The position numbers and the translations under genes are program-made. The notes under the pieces were generated by a model. That model was not told the DNA's origin. It did no database searches and saw nothing but the letters and a program-made list of their open reading frames with translations. From assembly GCA_046155885.1 (NCBI GenBank), contig JBJXFU010000116.1, positions 1 through 5,009 of the forward strand: 5,009 nucleotides of DNA, given 5' to 3'. This document shows, piece after piece, positions 1 to 4,803 of this stretch (position 1 is its first letter; each line of letters opens with the position of its first letter). The DNA comes from JAOADN01 sp046155885. Its GTDB lineage: Bacteria > Pseudomonadota > Alphaproteobacteria > Rhodobacterales > Rhodobacteraceae.

Positions 1-83
1 TCGCCCATCATCTTCTGGAATTCCGGCGTGCCATAGGCGGGCTCGCGGGCGGGGTCGGAATAGATCAGGGCCATGTATTGCAT
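1..83 (-). CDS. YCII/DGPF-family small protein, N-terminal part
   Basis: Only the first 27 complete codons are visible; the gene runs off the left edge. Read on the minus strand it begins MQYMALIYSDPAREPAYGTP and continues to QKMMG. An opening beta strand of the form M-x-Y-M-x-L-I-Y, followed by a short acidic/proline stretch, is typical of YCII-related (DGPF domain) proteins. These are small ferredoxin-like-fold proteins, often found near ECF sigma factors, and mostly lack an assigned reaction. The start is supported by an AAAGGA Shine-Dalgarno sequence (complement of 92-97), 8 bases before the ATG. It lies 62 bp downstream of the MAPEG gene on the same strand, so the two may share a transcript. 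The family call rests on the N-terminus alone; the diagnostic downstream residues are outside the window. Confidence 0.72.
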   Translation of the reverse strand, partial: MQYMALIYSDPAREPAYGTPEFQKMMG

Positions 84-112
84 GATGTCTGTCCTTTCAC
101 GGTTCAGGTTGT

Positions 113-127
113 GGCGCGCGGCGCGCC
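113..127. repeat. GC-only palindrome between MAPEG and YCII genes
   Basis: GGCGCGC, a central G, then GCGCGCC form a 15-base palindrome in the 62-base spacer between the two minus-strand genes. As RNA it could fold into a 6-bp stem with a CGG loop. No T-tract follows on the minus strand, so it is not a canonical intrinsic terminator. It may be a processing or attenuation stem, or simply a chance product of the very high G+C content. Confidence 0.35.
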
Positions 128-145
128 GGGTTGGCAAGGGCGGGA

Positions 146-541
146 TCAGCCCTGGCGGAGAAGGATGAACGCAAGGCAGACGGCCGGGATCATGGTCGCG
201 ATGCTGGTGCCGACCCCGCCGACAATGCGCAAAGGATGGCCCGGGCGGGCGGCGTCGATGCCGAACGGGTGGATCAGGCGCGAGGCCAGAAAGATCAGCC
301 CCGTGCCATGCAGCCAAACCGCGCCAGCCCCCGCCGCCTCGGCAAGCGCCAGAAGCAGAAGCACGATGGGCGCGTTTTCGGCCAGGTTGGCGTGCCGCCG
401 CATCCATTCGTTCAGCCGCGGCTGCCCGCCATCGCCGAGCGCCACCTTGAAGCGCCCGCGCAAGGTGGAGACGGTGACCGAAAACCCGATCAGAAGCACG
501 GCGATCGGGACGGCGTAGAGGGACGTGATCGGGAATGTCAT
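146..541 (-). CDS. MAPEG family membrane protein
   Basis: This 131-residue integral membrane protein is typical in length for bacterial MAPEG proteins (membrane-associated proteins in eicosanoid and glutathione metabolism). Hydrophobic segments lie near residues 7-25, 57-75 and 105-128, with a shorter one near 75-90. The family signature follows the first helix: RGRFKVALGDGG (28-39), then RRHANLAENAP (48-58) with the conserved H50, N52, E55 and N56. SRLIHPFGI (87-95) supplies the conserved Arg and His at the start of the third segment. Eukaryotic members conjugate glutathione or reduce lipid hydroperoxides at the membrane; most bacterial ones are uncharacterised, so a glutathione-linked role is inference. 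The start is fixed by a strong GGAAGGAAG Shine-Dalgarno sequence (complement of 547-555), 5 bases upstream. The frame stays open upstream to 1240, but that extension is antisense to purL and is not coding. It is divergent from purL across 189 bp. Confidence 0.9.
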   Translation of the reverse strand: MTFPITSLYAVPIAVLLIGFSVTVSTLRGRFKVALGDGGQPRLNEWMRRHANLAENAPIVLLLLALAEAAGAGAVWLHGTGLIFLASRLIHPFGIDAARPGHPLRIVGGVGTSIATMIPAVCLAFILLRQG

Positions 542-701
542 GGCGTCTTCCTTCCGTCTGTTGGTGTCATGACCCAAGGACGAACGGGGTTGAGGGATTT
601 CGACAGGGCGCGCGGAAAATTCTTCCGGTCCGTCCCATTCGCCCGGCAGCGCCGGAGGGCGCGCGCCCGGCCCTTCCCCTGCCGCCGCCCTTCCCTTATG
701 G

Positions 702-722
702 ACGGGCCCGTAACCCGACGGG
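702..722 (+). promoter_or_regulatory. purL leader palindrome and possible hairpin
   Basis: A perfect 10-base palindrome, ACGGGCCCGT (702-711), lies just upstream of purL. Its right half, CCCGT (707-711), can also pair with ACGGG (718-722) across a 6-base loop, which would take up part of the G7 run (720-726) that serves as the only Shine-Dalgarno-like sequence. No clear sigma-70 promoter was found in 542-730. Any regulatory role is inference. Confidence 0.25.
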
Positions 723-730
723 GGGGCAGA

Positions 731-2896
731 ATGCGGGAACCGACGATCACGCCGGAACTGGTCGCCGCGCACGGGCTGAAGCCCGACGAGTATGACCGCC
801 TCCTCGGCATCGTCGGGCGCGCGCCCTCGTTCACCGAACTCGGCATCTTCTCGGCGATGTGGAACGAGCACTGTTCCTACAAGTCCTCGAAGAAATGGCT
901 GCGCACGCTGCCCACGACCGGCCCGCAGGTCATCTGCGGCCCGGGCGAGAACGCCGGCGTCGTCGATATCGGCGACGGGCTCGCCGTCATCTTCAAGATG
1001 GAAAGCCATAACCACCCCTCTTACATCGAGCCCTACCAGGGCGCGGCGACCGGCGTCGGCGGCATCCTGCGTGACGTCTTCACGATGGGCGCGCGGCCCG
1101 TCGCCGCGATGAACGCGCTCAGCTTCGGCGAGCCCTCGCACCCGAAGACCAGGCAGCTGGTGACGGGCGTGGTCGAAGGCATCGGCGGCTACGGCAATGC
1201 CTTCGGCGTGCCCACTGTGGGCGGCGAGGTACGCTTTCACCGCAGCTACAACGGCAACTGCCTGGTCAACGCCTTCGCCGCCGGCATCGCGCGGACGGAC
1301 GCGATCTTCTACTCCAAGGCCTCGGGCGTCGGCATGCCGGTCGTCTACCTCGGCGCCAAGACCGGGCGCGACGGGGTCGGCGGCGCGACGATGGCCTCGG
1401 CCGAATTCGACGACACCATCGAGGAAAAGCGCCCCACCGTGCAGGTCGGCGACCCCTTCACCGAAAAGCGCCTGCTGGAAGCCTGCCTTGAACTCATGGC
1501 CTCGGGCGCCGTCATCTCGATCCAGGACATGGGCGCCGCCGGGCTGACCTGTTCGGCGGTCGAGATGGGCGACAAGGGGGGCCTCGGCATCCGCCTCGAC
1601 CTCGACCGCGTGCCGGTGCGCGAAACCGGCATGACCGCCTACGAGATGATGCTGTCCGAAAGCCAGGAGCGGATGCTCATGGTCCTGAAGCCGGAGAAGG
1701 AGGCCGAGGCGCGGGCGATCTTCCAGAAATGGGACCTCGACTTCGCCATCGTCGGCGAGACGATCCCGGAAGACCGCTTCCTCATCCTTCTCGGCAACGA
1801 GGTGAAGGCCGACCTGCCGCTGTCGAAGCTCGCCTCCAGCGCGCCGGAATACGACCGCCCCTGGGTGCCGACGCCGCCCCCGGCCCCCCTGGGCGCGATT
1901 CCGGAGATCGGCGCCATCGCGGCGCTGACGGCGCTCCTCTCCTCACCCTCCTACGCCCGCAAGGCCTGGGTGTGGGAACAGTATGACAGCCAGGTCCTCG
2001 CCGACACGCTGCGCCGGCCCGGCGGCGGGGCGGGGATAGTACGGGTGCACGGCACCGGCAAGGCGCTCGCCTTCACCTCGGACGTGACGCCGCGCTACGT
2101 CAAGGCCGACCCCGAACGCGGCGGCGCGCAGGCGGTGGCCGAGGCCTGGCGGAACCTCGTGGCCGCCGGCGCGCGGCCCCTCGCGGCGACCGACAACCTG
2201 AACTTCGGCAACCCCGAAAAGCCCGCGATCATGGGCCAGCTGGTGGGCGCGATCAAAGGCATCGGCGCCGCCTGCCGGGCGCTCGGCTTCCCGATCGTCT
2301 CGGGCAACGTCTCGCTCTACAACGAAACCGACGGCTCGGCGATCCTGCCCACGCCCACCATCGGCGGCGTCGGGCTGATCGCGGCCGGCGCATCTCCGAT
2401 CGGCACCCTGCCCCAGGCGGGCGACGCGGCCGTCCTGGTCGGCATCGGCACCGGCCACCTCGGCCAGTCCGCGCTGCTCGCCGAAGCCTTCGGCATCGAG
2501 GCGGGCGAGGCGCCGCCCGTCGATCTGGCGGCCGAGCGGCGGAACGGCGAGTTCATCCTGGCCGAGGCCGCCCGCATCCGCGCGTGCACCGACCTCGCCG
2601 ACGGCGGTCTGGCGCTTGCCGCCTTCGAGATGGCCGAGGCGGCAGGGATCGGGGTGGCGCTCGGCGAGGCCGGCATACCCGCGCTCTTCGGCGAGGACCA
2701 GGCCCGCTACCTCGTCGCCCTGCCCCAGGGCGAGGCCGCCGCCCTCATCGGCCGCGCCGCCCGCGCCGGAGTTCCCGCCCGGGTGGTGGGCCGCTTCGGC
2801 GGGGGCGAGGTCAGGTTCGGGGGCGAATCGGCGGCGCTCGCCGACCTCTCGGCCCATTACCGGAGGGGCTTCGCAGAGGCGCTTGGGCTGTCCTGA
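731..2896 (+). CDS. purL: Phosphoribosylformylglycinamidine synthase subunit PurL
   Basis: This cytoplasmic 721-residue protein is the ATP-dependent synthetase subunit of FGAM synthase, step 4 of de novo purine synthesis: FGAR + ATP + glutamine gives FGAM. It matches the small-type PurL that works with separate PurQ glutaminase and PurS, neither of which is in the window. Family landmarks occur in order: MWNEHCSYKSSK with the expected catalytic histidine H47; GPGENAGVVDIGDG (70-83); ESHNHPS (91-97); GAATGVGGILRD (104-115); DMGAAGLTCS (266-275); LSESQER (308-314). The second AIRS-like half has TDNLNFGNPEK (487-497), GNVSLYNET (525-533) and a TDLADGGLA block near 619. The ATG at 731 is chosen because homologues begin MREPTITPEL. 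An in-frame ATG at 698 has only pyrimidine-rich sequence upstream, and the longer open frame back to 131 runs across the opposite-strand MAPEG gene. The Shine-Dalgarno sequence is weak, a G7 run at 720-726. The reading frame is intact and full length. Confidence 0.97.
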   Translation: MREPTITPELVAAHGLKPDEYDRLLGIVGRAPSFTELGIFSAMWNEHCSYKSSKKWLRTLPTTGPQVICGPGENAGVVDIGDGLAVIFKMESHNHPSYIEPYQGAATGVGGILRDVFTMGARPVAAMNALSFGEPSHPKTRQLVTGVVEGIGGYGNAFGVPTVGGEVRFHRSYNGNCLVNAFAAGIARTDAIFYSKASGVGMPVVYLGAKTGRDGVGGATMASAEFDDTIEEKRPTVQVGDPFTEKRLLEACLELMASGAVISIQDMGAAGLTCSAVEMGDKGGLGIRLDLDRVPVRETGMTAYEMMLSESQERMLMVLKPEKEAEARAIFQKWDLDFAIVGETIPEDRFLILLGNEVKADLPLSKLASSAPEYDRPWVPTPPPAPLGAIPEIGAIAALTALLSSPSYARKAWVWEQYDSQVLADTLRRPGGGAGIVRVHGTGKALAFTSDVTPRYVKADPERGGAQAVAEAWRNLVAAGARPLAATDNLNFGNPEKPAIMGQLVGAIKGIGAACRALGFPIVSGNVSLYNETDGSAILPTPTIGGVGLIAAGASPIGTLPQAGDAAVLVGIGTGHLGQSALLAEAFGIEAGEAPPVDLAAERRNGEFILAEAARIRACTDLADGGLALAAFEMAEAAGIGVALGEAGIPALFGEDQARYLVALPQGEAAALIGRAARAGVPARVVGRFGGGEVRFGGESAALADLSAHYRRGFAEALGLS

Positions 2897-2986
2897 GCCA
2901 TCCATAAGGTAGGTGTGCCAAGGGCCGCCTTACTATCGGCTCGTTGCATCCACCCTGCCCTGATCCCCGATCGCTCCCCGCAACAG

Positions 2987-3018
2987 AGGGCGGCGCCCGA
3001 CCGCGGGTGGGCGCCCCT
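2987..3018. repeat. Bulged GC-rich hairpin
   Basis: The arms GGCGCCC (2992-2998) and GGGCGCC (3009-3015) pair perfectly. Inside them, ACC (3000-3002) pairs with GGT (3006-3008) around a GCG loop, leaving G2999 as a bulge. Outside, AGG (2987-2989) pairs with CCT (3016-3018) past a two-base bulge. This makes about 13 bp in total. No U-tract follows on either strand, so it is not a standard terminator. It lies 91 bases after the purL stop. Confidence 0.5.
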
Positions 3019-3117
3019 ACGGCATTGGTCCGCGCTTTATGGTGCCTCCAACCCCGCCGGTGTTCCCGCAGGCTGCGGTTGCGGTGGCGCCTGCCCGTTC
3101 GGGGTGATGAGCGCCCG

Positions 3118-3142
3118 GAAGACATGCCGGTGGCATGTCTTC
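3118..3142. repeat. Perfect 11-bp inverted repeat with 3-base loop
   Basis: GAAGACATGCC (3118-3128) and its exact reverse complement GGCATGTCTTC (3132-3142) are separated by GGT. The arms are of mixed composition (6 G/C of 11) in a locally very GC-rich stretch, so the match is much less likely to be a composition artefact than the neighbouring GC stems. No poly-U follows on either strand. The form resembles REP/BIME-type intergenic palindromes or the stem of a small RNA. Nothing in the sequence decides between these. Confidence 0.7.
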
Positions 3143-3152
3143 AGCGAAGAAC

Positions 3153-3171
3153 GCCCGGCCCGTGGCCGGGC
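3153..3171. repeat. 8-bp GC hairpin
   Basis: GCCCGGCC (3153-3160) pairs with GGCCGGGC (3164-3171) around a CGT loop. It begins 10 bases after the 11-bp inverted repeat and is followed by a further 5-bp CGGGC/GCCCG stem at 3179-3191. All three stems have 3-base loops, which suggests one structured unit, although the last two are of pure G/C composition. Confidence 0.5.
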
Positions 3172-3212
3172 CGGGAGGCGGGCGCCGCCCGGGTGGCTCT
3201 CGCCGCTGTTCC

Positions 3213-3239
3213 GGGCAAGAGGGGCGGTGGGGGTGGGGG
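3213..3239 (+). other. Putative G-quadruplex motif
   Basis: Four G-runs of three or more occur on the plus strand: GGG (3213-3215), GGGG (3221-3224), GGGGG (3229-3233) and GGGGG (3235-3239). The loops are 5, 4 and 1 bases, which fits the usual G3+N1-7 pattern. A further GG and then A6 follow. The motif lies on the purL-sense strand downstream of purL; on the minus strand, transcripts from the osmC-like gene would carry the complementary C-rich sequence. Formation and function are untested. Confidence 0.5.
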
Positions 3240-3295
3240 TGGAAAAAATCCAATCGTTCCAAAGAGTGAATGAGGCAGGAGGAACTGAAGGTGCG

Positions 3296-3718
3296 TCAGG
3301 CCCCCTCCTCCTCCACCACCCACTCCGTCTGCATCTCCGCCGTGTGGCGGAACATCGCGGTGGCCGAACAGTACTTCTCTTCCGACAGCCGGATCGCCCG
3401 CTCCACCGCCGCCGGTTTCAGCCCGCGCCCCCGCAGGGTGAACTTCAGCCGGACATGGGTGAACACCTTCGGCTCCACCGCCGCGCGGTCGCCGTCGAGC
3501 TCGACCTCGCAGCCGGTGACCTTCCCGCGCGCCCTTTCCAGGATCATCACCACGTCGAAGGCGGTGCAGCCGCCGAGGCCCAGCAGCAGCATCTCCATCG
3601 GCCTGACGCCGATATCCCGCCCCCCCGCCTCGGGCGCGCCGTCCATCACGACCGCATGCCCCGAACCGCTTTCGCCTAGGAACGCCCGCCCGTTGATCCA
3701 GGTATCCTTCGCCTTCAT
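3296..3718 (-). CDS. OsmC family protein (YhfA/OsmC-like)
   Basis: This 140-residue cytoplasmic protein of the OsmC/Ohr superfamily has a typical length for the YhfA-like branch. Its N-terminal part ends in RPMEMLLLGLGGCTAFDVV, with the first family cysteine at C51. The second cysteine, C117, lies in LSEEKYCSA (111-119). This spacing is the thiol pair used by OsmC/Ohr proteins to reduce hydroperoxides, so peroxidase activity is plausible; the substrate is unknown. PKVFTHVRLKFTL (83-95) is the usual central strand. An ATG three codons upstream (3727) is also in frame, but its G-run would lie directly against it. The ATG at 3718 has AGGGG (complement of 3728-3732) 9 bases upstream and gives the family-typical MKAK start, so I prefer it. 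The C-terminus is acidic (EEEGA). The Flp-like gene lies 72 bp upstream on the same strand, so co-transcription is possible. Confidence 0.92.
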   Translation of the reverse strand: MKAKDTWINGRAFLGESGSGHAVVMDGAPEAGGRDIGVRPMEMLLLGLGGCTAFDVVMILERARGKVTGCEVELDGDRAAVEPKVFTHVRLKFTLRGRGLKPAAVERAIRLSEEKYCSATAMFRHTAEMQTEWVVEEEGA

Positions 3719-3728
3719 CGCCCGCATC

Positions 3729-3750
3729 CCCTGCCCGACACCGGACAGGG
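3729..3750 (-). promoter_or_regulatory. Hairpin over the osmC-like ribosome-binding site
   Basis: On the minus strand, CCCTG (complement of 3746-3750) pairs with CAGGG (complement of 3729-3733), and CCG pairs with CGG inside, around a 4-base loop with one mismatch. The 3' arm contains most of the AGGGG Shine-Dalgarno sequence of the osmC-like gene, so folding could limit its translation. Regulation is inference; only the complementarity is seen. Confidence 0.4.
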
Positions 3751-3790
3751 AATCGCCGAATCCGCCCCGGAGTCAAAGCCCCGCGTCACG

Positions 3791-3994
3791 TCACTGATAG
3801 TGGTTCCCGTCCGCGTGGATATGCGTGCCCAGCACATGGGCGATGGTGTCGGCCACGTCCATCACCCCGCCCGCCACCGCAACGAAGGCCGCGAGCGCCA
3901 GCCCGACGACCGCCGCGGTGATCACCACCCAGTCGACCGTCACCGCCCCATCCTCGCCGTCGCGGAACCGCCGCGCCGCGCCTGTCAGGTCCAT
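3791..3994 (-). CDS. Flp/PilA-like small pilin family protein
   Basis: This 67-residue protein has a charged N-terminus (RRFRDGEDG, 8-16) followed by AVTVDWVVITAAVVGLALA and one hydrophobic helix, about residues 22-43. The layout is that of a type IVb (Flp) prepilin: a short leader ending in Gly (G16), then a hydrophobic mature N-terminus carrying an acidic residue at +5. Here +5 and +6 would be D21 and W22 instead of the usual Glu-Tyr. The C-terminus is short and histidine-rich (H53, H58, H60, H65). The start is well supported by AGGAGGG (complement of 3999-4005), 4 bases upstream. No tad/cpa assembly genes, prepilin peptidase or secretin are in the window, so pilus assembly cannot be inferred from context. 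It is divergent from bolA and probably transcribed toward the osmC-like gene. A small membrane protein that only resembles Flp is the main alternative. Confidence 0.75.
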   Translation of the reverse strand: MDLTGAARRFRDGEDGAVTVDWVVITAAVVGLALAAFVAVAGGVMDVADTIAHVLGTHIHADGNHYQ

Positions 3995-4044
3995 CCGGCC
4001 CTCCTGGCCCCCGTGCGGGCAAGGAAACCGCAGAACTGTGACAT

Positions 4045-4069
4045 AAGATGGGCGCCCCGCCGCCATCTT
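4045..4069. promoter_or_regulatory. Dyad symmetry in the pilin-bolA divergent region
   Basis: AAGATGG (4045-4051) and its exact reverse complement CCATCTT (4063-4069) are separated by 11 bases. The right arm overlaps the first two bases of the proposed bolA -35 at 4068. This placement, between divergent genes and over a promoter element, is what a repressor or activator operator would look like. No regulator is identified by the sequence. It could instead fold in the leader of a longer transcript. Confidence 0.4.
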
Positions 4070-4096
4070 GCGGCACCCGGGCCCCGGCCCTACATT
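4068..4096 (+). promoter_or_regulatory. Candidate sigma-70-type promoter of bolA-grxD
   Basis: TTGCGG (4068-4073) and TACATT (4091-4096) are separated by 17 bases. The -35 keeps the TTG core and the -10 keeps four of six consensus positions. Transcription would begin near 4103, giving a leader of roughly 24 bases with the bolA Shine-Dalgarno sequence in it. The spacing and position are good and the hexamers moderate. Confidence 0.45.
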
Positions 4097-4126
4097 CCGG
4101 GGGGAAGACGAAAGGATGCCTGCCCG

Positions 4127-4369
4127 ATGCCGATGGAAGCCCGGGATATCGAGAACCTGATCCGGGCCGCCTTCCCGAAAGCGAAGGTCACGATCACCGA
4201 CCTCGCCGGGGACGGCAACCACTGGGCGGCCGAGGTGATCGACGAAAGCTTCCGGGGGATGAACCGCGTCCAGCAGCAGCGCGCGGTCTATGCGAGCCTG
4301 AAGGGCAAGATGGACGGCGCGCAGGGCGAACTGCACGCCTTGGCGCTGACCACCAAGGCGCCGGATTGA
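4127..4369 (+). CDS. bolA: BolA/IbaG family protein
   Basis: This 80-residue protein has the usual short BolA length. Landmarks are DLAGDGNHWAAEVIDESFRG (25-44), which resembles the IbaG/BolA2 type, then NRVQQQRAVYASLK (46-59), and GELHALALTTKAP (67-79) with the nearly invariant histidine H70. In BolA-monothiol glutaredoxin complexes this C-terminal histidine and a His or Cys in the earlier loop (here probably H32) help to hold a shared [2Fe-2S] cluster. The placement directly upstream of grxD supports a role in iron-sulfur cluster delivery or iron sensing in the cytoplasm, with GrxD as partner. DNA binding, as reported for E. coli BolA, is possible but not shown. The start at 4127 has AAAGGA (4111-4116) 10 bases upstream; the ATG at 4133 is a weaker alternative. 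IbaG-type is the better sub-family description; the symbol is used loosely. Confidence 0.95.
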   Translation: MPMEARDIENLIRAAFPKAKVTITDLAGDGNHWAAEVIDESFRGMNRVQQQRAVYASLKGKMDGAQGELHALALTTKAPD

Positions 4370-4382
4370 CGATAACTCGGCA

Positions 4383-4400
4383 CCGGGCCAGCCGGCCCGG
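4383..4400 (+). promoter_or_regulatory. Intercistronic hairpin between bolA and grxD
   Basis: CCGGGCC (4383-4389) pairs with GGCCCGG (4394-4400) around an AGCC loop, in the 58-base spacer. No U-tract follows, so full termination is unlikely. A transcript-stabilising, processing or partial attenuation role would set the bolA to grxD ratio, but this is inference. Confidence 0.45.
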
Positions 4401-4427
4401 GCGCGAATAGAGGATGAGCCGCAGACC

Positions 4428-4757
4428 ATGACCGCCATCGACACGATCCGCGACACCGTCACGAAGAACGACGTGGTGCTCTACATGAAGGGCACGAAGT
4501 TGATGCCGCAATGCGGGTTCTCGTCCCGCGTGGCGGGGGTGCTGCACTACCTGGGCGTCGAGTTCACCGACGTGAATGTGCTGGCCGACGCCGAGATCCG
4601 GCAGGGCATCAAGGACTTCTCCGACTGGCCGACGGTCCCGCAGCTTTACGTCAAGGGCGAATTCGTCGGCGGCTGCGACATCATCACCGAAATGTTCCAG
4701 TCGGGCGAGCTCGAGCAGCTCGTCCACGAAAAGGGCATTCCGCACGTTCATCATTGA
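4428..4757 (+). CDS. grxD: Monothiol glutaredoxin, Grx4/GrxD type
   Basis: This 109-residue single-domain cytoplasmic glutaredoxin has the class II active site CGFS (29-32). Other expected residues are K21 in YMKGTK for glutathione contact, WPTVP (67-71) with the cis-proline P71, and GGCD (81-84), which binds the glutathione carboxylate. Proteins of this class bind a [2Fe-2S] cluster as a glutathione-ligated dimer or with BolA, and pass it to acceptor proteins; they show little ordinary disulfide reductase activity. The neighbouring bolA gene supports this role. The Shine-Dalgarno sequence is modest: AGAGGA ending at 4414, 13 bases before the ATG. The C-terminus, KGIPHVHH, ends with three histidines, which I do not recall as a general feature of the family. 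Otherwise the length and domain are normal and the frame is intact. Confidence 0.96.
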   Translation: MTAIDTIRDTVTKNDVVLYMKGTKLMPQCGFSSRVAGVLHYLGVEFTDVNVLADAEIRQGIKDFSDWPTVPQLYVKGEFVGGCDIITEMFQSGELEQLVHEKGIPHVHH

Positions 4758-4803
4758 ACGGCGGCGCCTTTCCAAGGCCGGGGACGCGCGGCACAATGGG
4801 GCC

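Larger units (their letters stand above)
2897..3295. other. Structured gene-free region between purL and osmC-like gene
   Basis: These 399 bases separate two convergent genes and contain no coding region I can support. Immediately after the purL stop there is a weak dyad, TAAGG (2905-2909) and CCTTA (2928-2932), with no T-run, so it is at best a poor terminator. Several strong GC-rich hairpins follow: 2987-3018, GCAGGC/GCCTGC arms at 3068-3073 and 3089-3094, 3118-3142, 3153-3171, and a 5-bp CGGGC/GCCCG stem at 3179-3191. A G-run block follows at 3213-3242, then A6 at 3243-3248. The A6 is a T6 tract for minus-strand transcripts arriving from the osmC-like gene, but no clear GC stem directly precedes it. 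I recognise no known RNA family. A dispersed intergenic repeat, a small RNA or a 3' untranslated structure are all possible. Confidence 0.6.

Noticed and set aside
590..620. TTGAGG (590-595) and GAAAAT (615-620) as a purL promoter
   Set aside because: The spacing is 19 bases and both hexamers are poor, so the support is too weak to annotate.
131..730. Plus-strand in-frame extension of purL to position 131
   Set aside because: It runs antisense through the MAPEG gene, and PurL homologues begin MREPTITPEL at 731.
542..1240. Minus-strand frame open upstream of the MAPEG start, giving a 364-residue reading
   Set aside because: The extension is antisense to purL, with Arg/Gly/Asp-rich low-similarity sequence typical of GC-rich shadow frames. 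The MAPEG ATG at 541 has an excellent Shine-Dalgarno sequence and a family-typical N-terminus.
1943..2905. Long minus-strand open frame (about 320 codons) opposite the 3' half of purL
   Set aside because: Its composition is that of the complement of GC3-rich codons, it shows no recognisable domain, and purL is intact over the whole region.
2905..2932. TAAGG/CCTTA dyad after the purL stop as an intrinsic terminator
   Set aside because: The stem is only 5 bp with a long loop and no U-run follows.
3243..3248. A6 run as a U-tract of an intrinsic terminator for the minus-strand osmC-like gene
   Set aside because: No GC-rich stem directly precedes it on the minus strand, so a standard terminator cannot be supported.
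2915..3679. Long plus-strand open frame spanning the gap and antisense to the osmC-like gene
   Set aside because: No domain is recognisable, it is Arg/Pro/His-rich, and it overlaps a clear OsmC-family gene on the other strand.
3270..3797. Plus-strand frame with a perfect AGGAGG (3277-3282) before a GTG at 3291
   Set aside because: The Shine-Dalgarno match is tempting, but the frame is a Ser/Pro/Arg-rich shadow wholly antisense to the osmC-like gene.
4414..4431. Five-codon frame ATG AGC CGC AGA CCA TGA overlapping the grxD start
   Set aside because: It lacks usable Shine-Dalgarno spacing and such frames are common by chance. It is mentioned only because its stop overlaps the grxD ATG.
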